64,000 nt of DNA from AP-15 sp963703855 (GCA_963703855.1 CAVPFW010000015.1:310001-374000), one strand, 5' to 3'; counted from the stretch's first letter, positions 8,652 to 17,438 are shown. The notes: generated by a model not told the origin, from the letters alone. Numbers and translations are program-made.

Positions 8652-8727
8652 GTCCCCTTCGTCTAGAGGCCCAGGACACCGCCCTCTCACGGCGGCAACA
8701 CCGGTTCGAATCCGGTAGGGGACGCCA
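8652..8727 (+). tRNA. tRNA-Glu (anticodon CTC)
   Basis: The acceptor arms GTCCCCT (8652-8658) and AGGGGAC (8717-8723) pair. The anticodon stem CCGCC/GGCGG holds the loop CTCTCAC with anticodon CTC, the T arm contains GGTTCGAATCC, and CCA is encoded. It marks the left edge of a 3.6-kb stretch of mobile-element debris ending at tRNA-Lys. Confidence 0.97.
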
Positions 8728-9318
8728 ATAATTTCAAGTAGTTACGAGGCGGCTATCAGGGAAACCCCACGTTTTACGGCAAACATACGGCAAGGGTGTT
8801 CCCGGACGCGGGTGGACAACGCCGAAAAAGCGGGCGAGTTGTTGTCGAAGTTGCGGCGATTTCGCGGTGCCCGTGTCGGGGATCGAGCCCGCGCGCTGGA
8901 CGCGACAACGCCGGGAGAGAGCGAGCGTCCGCCCGCGGCAATCTGCTCGCCAGGCGCACACCCAGCGCGTGCCCCCCAGGGGAGGTGTCGGGACGCTGGC
9001 AGTCTTGATCGCGTTACGTCATCATCCTGCCGCCCCCCAGAAAACCGAGGCGGACGGGAGATGCCTCTCGATGACGCAGACGCCTGATGACGCCAGTCGC
9101 CGACCGTGCCGATTTGGGAGGACGGCTCCTGACTCAAAGCGGCCGTACCAGTCGTGGGTCTAGCCCATCTTACTTATTCATGACGGGGCGAATTGGCCGT
9201 TCGGAATACCGGTCAAGCCGCTGATTTGAAGCGTCATTCGGCTTCCAATTGAGCCTCGCGGCCGCGCTAGCGCTGCCACACTACCGAAGATTGCAATGCC
9301 CGCTCGCAGCAACGCGCG
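8728..9318. other. Intergenic stretch after tRNA-Glu with no recognisable gene
   Basis: About 590 bases. Several short open frames exist on both strands but none resembles a known family or has a convincing ribosome site. Given the mobile-element fragments that follow, it may be degraded island DNA next to a tRNA integration target. I see no direct repeat of the tRNA-Glu 3' end in it. Confidence 0.4.
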
Positions 9319-9321
9319 CCA

Positions 9322-9402
9322 TCACTCGATGACTTCGTCGGCAGCCGCGAGCAGCGATTGCGGGATGGTGAGGCCGAGCGCCTTGGCGGTCTTGAGGTTG
9401 GG
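9322..9402 (-). pseudogene. C-terminal tail of an ABC-type periplasmic substrate-binding protein
   Basis: Reading the minus strand into a stop at 9322-9324 gives NLKTAKALGLTIPQSLL, then AAADEVIE and stop. That is the characteristic C-terminus of the uncharacterised ABC transporter substrate-binding family found in many alphaproteobacteria, preceded in full genes by roughly 300 residues. The similarity stops at about 9402, exactly where IS1380 transposase similarity begins on the other strand, so the rest of the gene was lost at that junction. Confidence 0.75.
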
Positions 9403-9763
9403 ATCGGCCGCGCATATCTACCAGACGCTCTACTGCGCCCGAGGGCAGGCCGAGAACCTGATCAAATTGCACAAGGCCCAGCTTTCCTCCGATCGCACCA
9501 GCTGCCGCAACCCACTCGCCAACCAGATGCGGCTGATCCTGCACACCGCCGCCTACTGGCTCATGCTCACCGTCCGCGACGCCATCGCGAGGGGACACGC
9601 GCTCGCCAATGCTGAGTTCGCCACCATTCAACTCCGTCTTTTGAAGCTCGGCGCGCGGGTTATCGAGACGGTATCGCGCGTGTGGCTCGCCTTTGCCGCT
9701 GCCTGCCCAGACGCCAGTTTGATCCGCCATATCGCGGCGGTGCTGATGCCGACAGGGCCGTAA
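9403..9763 (+). pseudogene. IS1380-family transposase, C-terminal fragment
   Basis: From about 9403 the frame reads HIYQTLYCARGQAENLIK, then SSDRTSCRNPLANQMRLILH and TAAYWLMLTVRDA, which are conserved C-terminal blocks of IS1380 transposases, and ends in TPTGP-like residues at 9763. Only about 120 of roughly 450 residues remain. The N-terminal DDE domain is missing, so the fragment is inactive. The first residues of the open frame (from 9296) come from antisense of the ABC gene tail, not from the transposase. Confidence 0.85.
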
Positions 9764-9937
9764 TTGACGGGGCTCTATCGCCCCAGCAGCCAGTCTCGAA
9801 AACCTCCAGCGCCAACCCCACAGACCACAGCCAGCGACGAAACAGACGCAACGGGCGAGGGACCGCAATCAACAGACACCGAAGGACGCTCCCTGGCTGC
9901 GCGCGTCATGGATAGGATGGGTTAGATGCTGTGATCG
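9764..9937. other. Spacer between the IS1380 fragment and the IS3 element
   Basis: No gene is seen. Part of it is probably the former 3' flank of the IS1380 element. Confidence 0.4.
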
Positions 9938-10022
9938 AGAGGTGGCCTGGGGAATCTGGGGAGCGGGATAAGTGGATTTTCTGCCTGACAGCGGCCAGGG
10001 TGGCCGCGGATCAGGAGAGAGC

Positions 10023-10336
10023 ATGACGAGACGGGCACGCCGGAACCACACACCGGGCTTCAAGGCGAAGGTGGCATTGGCGGCCCTCAAGGGTGAGAAG
10101 ACGCTGGCGGAGCTGGCGCAGTTGTTTGACGTTCACGCGAACCAGATCACGAACTGGAAGGCGCAGCTTCTCGACGGGGCAGCCGCGGTGTTTGGCTCCG
10201 GCGGGGCGGGGCCCCGGAGGCGGCGCGCGTGGTGGATTTGAAGGCGCTGCACGCCAAGATCGGCGAGCTGGCGCTGGAGAACGATTTTTTGGCCGGCGCG
10301 CTCAGCAAGGCCGGCATGCCGAGCGCAAAGCGATGA
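10023..10336 (+). pseudogene. IS3-family transposase OrfA, frameshifted
   Basis: The start MTRRARRNHTPGFKAKVALA and the helix-turn-helix region LAELAQLFDVHANQITNWK are typical IS3 OrfA. After the VFGSGG segment the similarity moves to another frame at about 10200-10215, within a run of G and C. It continues as VVDLKALHAKIGELALEND to a stop at 10334-10336, which overlaps the orfB start. The zero frame stops early at 10241. A one-base loss (or two-base gain) in the GC-rich run explains it. Confidence 0.8.
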
Positions 10337-11171
10337 TCGACCGTTCACACGAGCTATCGCTGACCCGGCAGGCGGCGGTCCTGAAGCTGAGCCGAAGCGG
10401 CCTTTACTATCGGCCGCGGCCGGTGGCGCCGGCCGATCTGGCGGTGATGCGGCGGATCGACGAACTGCATCTCGACTACCCGTTCGCGGGCAGCCGGATG
10501 CTGCGCGATCTGTTGCGTGGCGAGGGCGTCGCGATCGGCCGCCAGCGCGTATCCACGGTGATGAAGCGGATGGGCATCACCGCGATCTACCGCCGGCCGA
10601 ACACATCCAAGCCCGGGCCGGGCCACAAGATCTACCCGTATCTGCTGCGCTCCGTGGCGGTCGAGCGGCCGAACCAGGCGTGGGCGATGGACATCACCTG
10701 CATCCCGATGGCGCGTGGCCGATGGCGCGCGGCTTCGTCTATCTGGCTGCCGTGGTCGACTGGTTCCGCCGGGTCCTGGCCTGGCGGCTCTCGATCACGA
10801 TGGAGGTCGAGTTCTGCCTCGAGGCGGTCGAGGAGGCGCTGGCCAGACACGGCAGGCCGGAGATCTTCAACACCGACCAAGGCAGCCAATTCACCAGCGC
10901 CGCGTTCACCGATGTGCTGCTGACGAAGGCGATCGCCATCAGCAGGGACGGCAAGGGATCGTGGCGGGACAACGTCTTCGTCGAACGGCTCTGGCGCTCG
11001 ATCAAATATGAAGAGGTCTATCTCCGGGCCTACGACAGCGTCGGCGAGGCACGCGCTTCGATCGGCCGCTATCCGGACTTCTACAACCGCAAGCGGCCGC
11101 ATTCGAGCCTTGACGCTCGAACCCCCGATCAAGCCTACTTCCACCACCTGCCGCAGCGTGCGGCAGCATGA
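10333..11171 (+). pseudogene. IS3-family transposase OrfB (DDE integrase), frameshifted by a 14-bp duplication
   Basis: The first frame reads MIDRSHELSLTRQAAVLKLS, then the HTH_21-type region GVAIGRQRVSTVMKRMGI and NQAWAMDIT with the first catalytic Asp. It breaks at 10705-10732 and resumes in another frame as RGFVYLAAVVDWFRR, then NTDQGSQFTS (second Asp) and DNVFVERLWRSIKYEE (Glu). All three catalytic residues are encoded, but no uninterrupted protein can be made without frameshifting at the duplication. Confidence 0.87.
10705..10732 (+). repeat. 14-bp tandem duplication inside IS3 orfB
   Basis: CCGATGGCGCGTGG (10705-10718) is followed at once by CCGATGGCGCGCGG (10719-10732), with one mismatch. 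Fourteen is not a multiple of three, so the duplication is the frameshift that splits orfB. Confidence 0.9.
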
Positions 11172-11265
11172 ATTTCGCCGCCGTGTTCGGCACACCACGA
11201 CGGCAACCGGCAGAGCTTCCACTTATCGAGAGCGGAAAGCTGTCCAGACGAAGCCGGCCACCTCT

Positions 11266-11349
11266 AAGGTCGAAGGCACCGTGACGCTTGAAGAGCTACT
11301 GACGCGCTCCTACGAGCGCGAGGCCGCCGGGGCGAAAGAAGGGCCGTGA
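11266..11349 (+). pseudogene. Tail of a gene truncated by the IS3 element
   Basis: Immediately after the right end of the IS, a frame reads KVEGTVTLEELLTRSYEREA, then AGAKEGP and a stop at 11347-11349. It has no start of its own and looks like the last 27 residues of a gene interrupted by the insertion. The family is not recognisable with confidence; it may have been a phage gene, since a phage-type gene follows. Confidence 0.45.
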
Positions 11350-11493
11350 GGCTGCGGTGACAGGTCATTTGTGTTCAAGACTGCAGACTCTCATATGCAC
11401 CTTAGCGCCCGTGCGCTCCGCCTCCCGTCCGCCCGGCACCGCGGATCGTGTGCCAACGCCCCGCAAAATAGTGTCCGATAGAGGATCGGTCCG

Positions 11494-11784
11494 ATGCCCG
11501 CGCTGAAAGGAACGCGCCCGCCGGCTGCCGGGAAGGGGCGACCCAAAGGCGCCAAGAACAAGATGACCCGCGCGCTCAAGGACATGATCTTGGACGCGCT
11601 CGACAAGGCCGGCGGCGAACAATATCTCTTCGAGCAGTCCGTAAAGAACCCGGTCGCGTTCATGACGCTGCTCGGCAAGGTGCTGCCGATGCAGGTATCG
11701 GGCGAGGACAGCGGTCCGGTCACCGTCGAGGTCGTGAGCTACGCGGACGATGGTGCATCTTCCGAAAACAGACAGCCCTGTTAG
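11494..11784 (+). CDS. DUF5681-type protein, likely phage-derived
   Basis: This 96-residue protein begins MPALKGTRPPAAGKGRPKGA and has the KNKMTRALKDMILDALDKAG, QYLFEQ and PVAFMTLLGKVLPMQVSG blocks seen in small proteins near phage terminase genes (DUF5681-like, with a GRPKGAKN DNA-binding-like start). The exact role is unknown; some are treated as terminase-small-subunit-like. Nothing else of a prophage remains beside it, so it is probably a relic. Confidence 0.65.
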   Translation: MPALKGTRPPAAGKGRPKGAKNKMTRALKDMILDALDKAGGEQYLFEQSVKNPVAFMTLLGKVLPMQVSGEDSGPVTVEVVSYADDGASSENRQPC

Positions 11785-11805
11785 CGGCTACGCGCGCCTC
11801 CCGCG

Positions 11806-12183
11806 ATGAAGCCCACGATCTACTTGTTTCAGGAATTTCCTAAATTCCTGCCTGGCCCAATCGGCCCGGTGATCGTCGAGAATACTCAGGAGGAGCGTCG
11901 CATCCGGTGGGAGCGGGCGCGGCATATTGGCAGAGTGCGGGCAAATGCGATTCAAGCGGCTCGCGCCGACGCTTTCGCAGCCGACATGGTGCCGGTGATC
12001 GTGGCGATACAGGCCGAAGGCACGACCAGCCTCCGCGGCATCGCGAATGCGTTGAACAGGCGCGGCATTGCGTCACCGCGTGGCGGCCGGTGGCAGGCGA
12101 GCCGGTTACAGCGGCTTCTGCGCCGGGTGGAGCGTGCCGTAAGCGTCTCCGGGTTGCCGCAAGAAAGCGTTGCAACCGGTTAG
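11806..12183 (+). CDS. Small protein resembling the C-terminal part of serine recombinases
   Basis: This is a 125-residue protein. Residues about 55-105 (AFAADMVPVIVAIQAEGTTS, LRGIANALNRRGIASPRGGR) match the segment that follows the catalytic domain in alphaproteobacterial resolvase/invertase-type recombinases. The N-terminal catalytic domain with its serine is missing, so it cannot recombine DNA by itself. It may be a truncated recombinase re-started at 11806 or a free-standing family member. It is the last open frame before tRNA-Lys. Confidence 0.55.
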   Translation: MKPTIYLFQEFPKFLPGPIGPVIVENTQEERRIRWERARHIGRVRANAIQAARADAFAADMVPVIVAIQAEGTTSLRGIANALNRRGIASPRGGRWQASRLQRLLRRVERAVSVSGLPQESVATG

Positions 12184-12327
12184 CGGTCGGGGATTTTCCG
12201 GACCAGTACGCGCGCGCACGCGCGAGGCCAAGCCTCGGAAAGCACCCCTCGGATCTCGCCAAATCGCACCGCGTGATACCTTGGGGATACCTAGTCTTTG
12301 CCGTCCGCCCGCAGCTTCTGATAATGT

Positions 12328-12403
12328 TGGTGAGCCCGACGGGATTCGAACCCACGACCTACTGATTAAAAGTCAGTTGCTCTACCGGCTGAGCTACAGG
12401 CTC
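12328..12403 (-). tRNA. tRNA-Lys (anticodon TTT)
   Basis: On the minus strand the gene begins GAGCCTG and ends CGGGCTC plus discriminator and an encoded CCA. The anticodon stem ACTGA/TCAGT encloses CTTTTAA, giving TTT; the T arm contains GGTTCGAATCC. It bounds the mobile-element stretch on the right. Confidence 0.97.
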
Positions 12404-12814
12404 TTTCAAGGGCTTACGAGATTTTCTCATTCCATCCGGCGACGGATCAGCCGCGGACACAGCTGCTCCCCACAGGTTGCGGAGTGTGCACCCGGCACCG
12501 CTTTTTGCCAAGCACGGAGCTGGGATGGTCGGTCTGCTCCGGAGCCGGATATGCTGCTTTGCAGGCGACGCGAAACTGGGGAAGCGGCGAGACTGCTTAC
12601 TGTCTCGGATGCGGGATGATATGTCAGGGCCCTGGTATGTGTCGCGCTGTATAGCGTTTCGATCCAGGCTCCCGACCTTCGCCCGGCCCGAGGGCAGGCT
12701 CGGCGGAAATTGGCGATCGTGCGTGCGATAGCCCGGATCTGCTGGACGGCGAGCTTGCGCGCACGATGGCGATGCAGCGGGATTTTTGCCCAGCTTCTTC
12801 CGCTCAACCCGATC
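12404..12814. other. Intergenic stretch upstream of tRNA-Lys, no gene seen
   Basis: About 410 bases. Minus-strand frames through it have no family resemblance. The tRNA-Lys promoter should lie in its left part (transcription runs leftward), but I cannot place it. Confidence 0.4.
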
Positions 12815-13573
12815 CTACGACTGACCACGACCGACCAGATCGTCGAGGGTTTGGGCGAGGAGGGCGAGGTCGGGCGCGGTCGAGAGGCGGTGATCACCGT
12901 CCTTGACCAGGGTGACGGTGACATCGCCGCCGGCGAGCTGCTCGGCGAGGCGCAGGCTGGTTTGCCACGGCACCGACGTGTCGCGCAGGCCATGCAGCAA
13001 TCGCACCGGACAGTCGAGCGCGATCGGCGCGCGCATCAGCAGGTGCCGCTTGCCGTCCTCGATCATGCCGAGGCGATAGGTGTAGCCGGCCGCATCGTAT
13101 TCGGAGGGCAGGGTCACCGAGCCTGTGGTCAGCAGCTCGTTGCGCTGCGCCGCATCGAGCCGCGGCCACAGCAGGTCTTCGGTCGCATCGGGTGCGGCGG
13201 CGATGCCGACCAGCGCATGGATGCGCTCTTTCCGGGCGAGTGCCGCAAGCAGCATGATCCAACCGCCCATGCTCGACCCGACCAGGATTTGGGGACCCTC
13301 GGTCAGCTGGTCGACGACCGCGATTGCATCCCCGGCCCAGCGCCCGATCGTGCCGTCGACGAAATCGCCGCTCGACGCGCCGTGACCGAAATAGTCGAAG
13401 CGCAGATAAGCGCGGCCGCGCTGCCGGCAACATTCTTCGAGGAACAGCGCCTTGGTGCCGGCCATGTTGGAGCGCGAGCCTTCGAGAAAGACGATCCCCG
13501 GAGCGGCCCCGGCGAGCCGGTGGTAGGCAATCGTTGCACCGTCGGGAAGTGACAAGAATTCCGGCGGGTTCAT
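12815..13573 (-). CDS. Alpha/beta hydrolase
   Basis: The 252-residue protein starts MNPPEFLSLPDGATIAYHRL; the frame is open far upstream, but only this start gives a compact hydrolase. The nucleophile elbow is GSSMGGW, a candidate acid is in HGLRDTSVPW, and the histidine is in GDHRLS near the C-terminus. The oxyanion region is FLEGSRSNMAGTKA. It resembles small serine hydrolases related to palmitoyl-protein thioesterase ABHD10 and bacterial esterases; the substrate is unknown. It is divergent from a glycosyltransferase 42 bases away. Confidence 0.85.
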   Translation of the reverse strand: MNPPEFLSLPDGATIAYHRLAGAAPGIVFLEGSRSNMAGTKALFLEECCRQRGRAYLRFDYFGHGASSGDFVDGTIGRWAGDAIAVVDQLTEGPQILVGSSMGGWIMLLAALARKERIHALVGIAAAPDATEDLLWPRLDAAQRNELLTTGSVTLPSEYDAAGYTYRLGMIEDGKRHLLMRAPIALDCPVRLLHGLRDTSVPWQTSLRLAEQLAGGDVTVTLVKDGDHRLSTAPDLALLAQTLDDLVGRGQS

Positions 13574-13615
13574 TGCGGGCTTGCGGCAAGCGGCAGGGAT
13601 GGCGACGATAACACC

Positions 13616-14842
13616 ATGCTCCGCCCACCAGAAGGTCGCCCGTCGGAAGACCGGCCGTCGGAAGGCCGCCCGCCGGCGGTTCTTCAGGTCGTCCCGAGCC
13701 TGGTATCGGGCGGGGCCGAGCGCGGCACGGTCGAATTGGCGGCGGCGTTGAGCGCGGCCGGATGGAGCGCCTATGTCGCCTCGGCCGGCGGCCCGCTCGA
13801 ACGCGAGGTCGCCCGCGGTGGCGCCCATCACCTGACCCTGCCGCTGGCCTCGAAGAACCCGCTGGTCATGCGGCGCAACACGGTGGCCCTGGTCGACGCG
13901 ATTCGCCGTCTCGGCATCGACATCGTCCATGCCAGGAGCCGCGCCCCGGCGTGGAGCGCGTGGTCGGCGGCGAGTGCGACCGGCCGGCGTTTCGTCACCA
14001 CCTTTCACAACGCCTACGGCGCCGGCTCGGCGCCGAAGCGCTGGTACAATTCGGTCATGGCGCGCGGCGAGCGGGTCATCGCCATCTCCGACTTCGTCGC
14101 CGAGCATGCCGCCGGCGTCTATGGCGTCGGCCCGGACCGGCTGCGCACGATCCCGCGCGGCGTCGATCTCGACAGCTTCGACCCGCACAGGGTCGGCGGC
14201 CCACGGGTCGCCAGCCTCGCCCGGCAATGGCGGCTGCCCGACGGGGTGCCAACGGTGATGCTGCCGGGCCGGCTGACGCGGTGGAAGGGCGGGCTCGATT
14301 TCATCGCCGCGATGGCAGCCCTGGGCCGCCGCGACATCTGCTGCCTGATGGTCGGCCCGGAACAGCGGCGCGGCTTTCGCCGCGAGCTCGATGCGGCGAT
14401 CGAGGGGCATGGGCTCGGCGGCCTCTTTCGCATCGTCGAGGACTGCCGCGACATGCCGGCCGCCTACATGCTGGCCGATGTCGTGGTCTCGGCGTCGAGC
14501 GATCCCGAGGGTTTCGGCCGGATCATCGTCGAGGCGCAGGCGATGGGCCGGCCGGTCGTCGCCACCGACCACGGCGGCGCCCGCGAGACGATCGTGCCGG
14601 GCTCGACCGGCTGGCTGGTGCCGGCGCGCGATCCCGCCGCCCTCGCCGCGGCGATCGGCGCCGCCCTCGCGCTCGGGGTCGGCGAGCGCTCGCTGCTGGC
14701 GCGGCGGGCGATCGCCCATATCGCCGCCCACTTCACCCGCGAGGCGATGTGCGCCCGCACGATCGAGGTCTATGAAGAGCTGCTGTTTCCGCAGGACGAC
14801 GCGACCGCGGCCCGAATCGCGCCGACGGCCCTGCGGGCGTGA
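13616..14842 (+). CDS. Glycosyltransferase, family 4 type
   Basis: This GT-B transferase is 408 residues. The N-terminal domain begins VLQVVPSLVSGGAERGTVEL; the donor domain has PGRLTRWKGGLDF and the E-x7-E motif EGFGRIIVE, then TDHGGARETIVPGSTGWLVP. This arrangement is typical of LPS or capsule mannosyl-type transferases. The first 20 residues contain a short repeat (EGRPSEDRPSEGRPP) not seen in the family, so translation might start later. The stop overlaps the region just before the GMC oxidoreductase start (14851). Confidence 0.9.
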   Translation: MLRPPEGRPSEDRPSEGRPPAVLQVVPSLVSGGAERGTVELAAALSAAGWSAYVASAGGPLEREVARGGAHHLTLPLASKNPLVMRRNTVALVDAIRRLGIDIVHARSRAPAWSAWSAASATGRRFVTTFHNAYGAGSAPKRWYNSVMARGERVIAISDFVAEHAAGVYGVGPDRLRTIPRGVDLDSFDPHRVGGPRVASLARQWRLPDGVPTVMLPGRLTRWKGGLDFIAAMAALGRRDICCLMVGPEQRRGFRRELDAAIEGHGLGGLFRIVEDCRDMPAAYMLADVVVSASSDPEGFGRIIVEAQAMGRPVVATDHGGARETIVPGSTGWLVPARDPAALAAAIGAALALGVGERSLLARRAIAHIAAHFTREAMCARTIEVYEELLFPQDDATAARIAPTALRA

Positions 14843-14850
14843 GGGGAAAC

Positions 14851-16476
14851 ATGACGACCGACGAGGACACCTACGACTACATTGTGACCGGCGCCGGCTC
14901 CGCCGGCTGCGTCGTCGCCGCGCGGCTCAGCGAATCCGGGCATTTCCGCGTGCTGCTGCTCGAGGCGGGAGGCAAGGATCGTTATCCCTGGATCCATGTG
15001 CCGATGGGCTACAGCCGGCTGTTCAGCAATCCGCGCGTTAATTGGATGTACGAAAGCGAGCCAGAGCCCGAGCTCGAAGGCCGATCGATGTACCAGCCGC
15101 GCGGCAAGGTCTTGGGCGGCACCAGCTCGATCAACGGCATGGTCTACATGCGCGGCAACCCCGCCGATTACGACGGATGGCGCCAGCGCGGCTGCACCGG
15201 CTGGGATTGGGACAGCGTGCTGCCCTATTTCAGGAAGGCCGAGGACCAGGAGCGCGGATCCGATGCGTTCCACGGCGTCGGCGGCCCGCTGCGGGTGTCC
15301 GACCAGCCGGCCCGCTTCGAGTTGGCCGAGCATTGGATTGCGGCGGCGATCGAGGCCGGGTTGCCGGCCAACAACGACTTCAACGACGGCGAGCAGGAAG
15401 GCGCCGGCCCGTTCCAGAGCACGACCAAAGGGCGGCGGCGCTGGAGCACGGCCGCGGCCTATCTGCGCCCGGCGCGCAATCGCCAAAATCTGACCGTAGC
15501 GACGAATGCGCTGGCGACGCGCGTGGTGATCGAGGACGGTCGCGCAGCCGGCGTCGAGTATCTCGAGAACGGCACGCGCCGGACCGCGCGGGCGCGGGGC
15601 GAGGTCATCGTGTGCGGCGGGGTCTTCAATTCGCCGCAGCTCCTGCAACTCTCCGGGCTGGGGCCGGGCGAGCTGCTGCGCAGCCTCGGCATTCCGGTCA
15701 TGCGCGACATGCCGGCCGTCGGCGCCGATCTGCAGGACCATTTCTATGTCCGGCTGGCGTTCCGCTGCACCAGGCCGATCACCTTGAACGACGTCGCCAA
15801 CAACCCGCTGCGCAAGGTCATCGCCGGCATGCAGTACATGCTGTTCCGCACCGGGCCGTTGGCGACCAACGGGATCTGCGCCGGCGGCTTTGCCCGCAGC
15901 GACCAGCGCTTCGAGCGGCCCGACATTCAGCTCAATTTCAGCCTGTGGAGCTTTGCCGAGCGCACCCGGAAAGGCGTCTTTCCGCACCCCTTCCCCGGCT
16001 TCACCGTCAGCGCCGTCCATCTGCGGCCCGACGCGCGCGGCGATGTCCGGGTGAAGAGCGCCGATCCGCTCGCCCCGCCGGCCATCCGCTTCAACTTTTT
16101 GAAGACGCAATACGATCTGCAGGCGCTGACCGCCGGCATGCGGCTGGCGCGCAGGATCGTCAGTCAGCCCGCCCTCTCCGGCTATGTCGCCGACGAGCTG
16201 ATCCCGGGCAAGGAGGTCGAGACCGACGCCGAGTTCGAGGCTGCGATCCGCCGCAACGGCATCTCCAACCTGCACCCGGTCGGCACCTGCCGCATGGGCG
16301 GCGACGAGGCCGCGGTGCTCGACCCGCGGCTCAAGGTGCGCGGGGTCGGACGGCTGCGCGTCGTCGACGCCTCGGTCATGCCCTCGGTCCCGGCCGGCAA
16401 CACCAACGCGCCGTCGATCATGATCGGCGAGAAGGCCTCGGAGATGATCCTCGAAGACGCCCGGGCGACGGCGTGA
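14851..16476 (+). CDS. GMC-family FAD oxidoreductase (choline/alcohol dehydrogenase type)
   Basis: This FAD enzyme of 541 residues would oxidise an alcohol. It opens with MTTDEDTYDYIVTGAGSAGC, whose GxGxxG binds FAD. GTSSINGMVYMRGNPADYD is GMC signature 1, FNSPQLLQLSGLGPGELL is signature 2, and HPVGTCRMG and AGNTNAPSIMIGEKA carry the C-terminal His/Asn active-site region. ATG at 14851 follows GAGGGGAA and leaves 8 bases after the glycosyltransferase stop; an in-frame GTG at 14839 is possible. The substrate is not assignable: relatives act on choline, glycol polymers and other alcohols. Confidence 0.93.
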   Translation: MTTDEDTYDYIVTGAGSAGCVVAARLSESGHFRVLLLEAGGKDRYPWIHVPMGYSRLFSNPRVNWMYESEPEPELEGRSMYQPRGKVLGGTSSINGMVYMRGNPADYDGWRQRGCTGWDWDSVLPYFRKAEDQERGSDAFHGVGGPLRVSDQPARFELAEHWIAAAIEAGLPANNDFNDGEQEGAGPFQSTTKGRRRWSTAAAYLRPARNRQNLTVATNALATRVVIEDGRAAGVEYLENGTRRTARARGEVIVCGGVFNSPQLLQLSGLGPGELLRSLGIPVMRDMPAVGADLQDHFYVRLAFRCTRPITLNDVANNPLRKVIAGMQYMLFRTGPLATNGICAGGFARSDQRFERPDIQLNFSLWSFAERTRKGVFPHPFPGFTVSAVHLRPDARGDVRVKSADPLAPPAIRFNFLKTQYDLQALTAGMRLARRIVSQPALSGYVADELIPGKEVETDAEFEAAIRRNGISNLHPVGTCRMGGDEAAVLDPRLKVRGVGRLRVVDASVMPSVPAGNTNAPSIMIGEKASEMILEDARATA

Positions 16477-16540
16477 AGCAGGGGCACGTGCGCTCCGATT
16501 GATTGCAGATACCAGGTGAGGCGCCGCTTCCGGCGCGCGA

Positions 16541-17368
16541 CTACCCGAGATCGGCGAGGCGATCCGCCAGCCGGTTCAGGTCCCACTCGCGTGCCAGGGC
16601 CGCCGCCGCGCCCCAGCTCGGTGTTTGATCGCGCAGACACGGGAGCGGTGCGGCGGCGTCCATCGAGGCGATGGTGCGATAGAGCCGCAATTGCTCCGCC
16701 TGGGCCGCGAACCTTCCGTCCGCGAGCGCATGTTCGAGCGACCCGTAGCGGCGCAGAAGGGACGCCGCACCCTTCGGCCCGACGCCCGCGGCACCCGGTA
16801 TCTTGTCCGACGGGTCGCCGCGGAGGGCGATAAAATCGGGCACCTGCTCGGGTTCGACGCCATAGCGCTCGCGCACTTCCGCGGGCCCGATGCGGGCCAT
16901 CTCGCCGGCGCGCACCGGCTGGAGGATCGTCGTCGCCGCCGAGGCGAGCTGAAACGCGTCGCGGTCGCCGCTCGCCACGATCGCGGTTCCGCCCCGGCGC
17001 TCTTCCTGCGCGACCGCGGCGGCGAGGAAGTCGTCGGCCTCGTACCCCGCCGCCTTCGCAGAGGCGAACCCGCACGCCGCGACGAATTGCGGCAGGATTT
17101 CGAGCTGCTCGACCAGTTCGCCGTCGAAGTCTCGACCGCCCTGATAAGTGGGGAGCAGCTTCTGCCGGTAGGTCGGGGCGCCGAGGGTGTCCCAGCCCAC
17201 AAGGACCGCGCGCGGCTGCTCGCTTTCAAACAGCCTCAGCAGGAAGTTCGCAAAGCCGACGATCGCCCCGCCGCCGCGATTGCCGTTCCGCCGGATCGAC
17301 TTCGGCAGGGCGTGATATGAGCGATGGGCGAACGAGTCGCCGTCGATCACGAGCAGCGGCCGGCTCAC
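16541..17368 (-). CDS. 5'-3' exonuclease (FEN-type, stand-alone)
   Basis: The 275-residue protein corresponds to the N-terminal nuclease of DNA polymerase I. Metal-binding acidic motifs are visible: VIDGDSFAHRSYH at the N-terminus, YEADDFLAA and ASGDRDAFQL in the middle. These are followed by the helix-3-turn-helix block FIALRGDPSDKIPGAAGVGP that grips DNA. Stand-alone members process flaps or RNA primers. It ends convergently with the GMC gene, and the Asp-box gene lies 70 bases upstream on the same strand. Confidence 0.92.
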   Translation of the reverse strand: MSRPLLVIDGDSFAHRSYHALPKSIRRNGNRGGGAIVGFANFLLRLFESEQPRAVLVGWDTLGAPTYRQKLLPTYQGGRDFDGELVEQLEILPQFVAACGFASAKAAGYEADDFLAAAVAQEERRGGTAIVASGDRDAFQLASAATTILQPVRAGEMARIGPAEVRERYGVEPEQVPDFIALRGDPSDKIPGAAGVGPKGAASLLRRYGSLEHALADGRFAAQAEQLRLYRTIASMDAAAPLPCLRDQTPSWGAAAALAREWDLNRLADRLADLG

Positions 17369-17438
17369 GACGCGCCGCCGATCTGGCTATCGGGGAGGCG
17401 AGCAGGCGAGCCGCCGCTTCCCCGACCCGCCGCCGCGC

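Larger units (their letters stand above)
9938..11265 (+). mobile_element. IS3-family insertion sequence, inactivated
   Basis: The element is about 1.33 kb. Its left end GAGGTGGCC (9939-9947) is the reverse complement of the right end (11256-11264). Further inside, TCTGG and GATAAGTGGA are also shared in the same order by the two ends, so both terminal inverted repeats are present although divergent. It carries the overlapping orfA and orfB of IS3 elements joined by ATGA at 10333. Both frames are broken (separate entries). I could not see a convincing target-site duplication. Confidence 0.85.

Noticed and set aside
9296..9400. N-terminal part of the IS1380 open frame as a new transposase start
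   Set aside because: These codons are antisense of an ABC substrate-binding gene tail, so the joined protein is accidental.
12815..14731. 638-codon minus-strand frame that could be a long fusion ending in the hydrolase
   Set aside because: Only the last 252 residues have family similarity; the rest is antisense to the glycosyltransferase on the plus strand.
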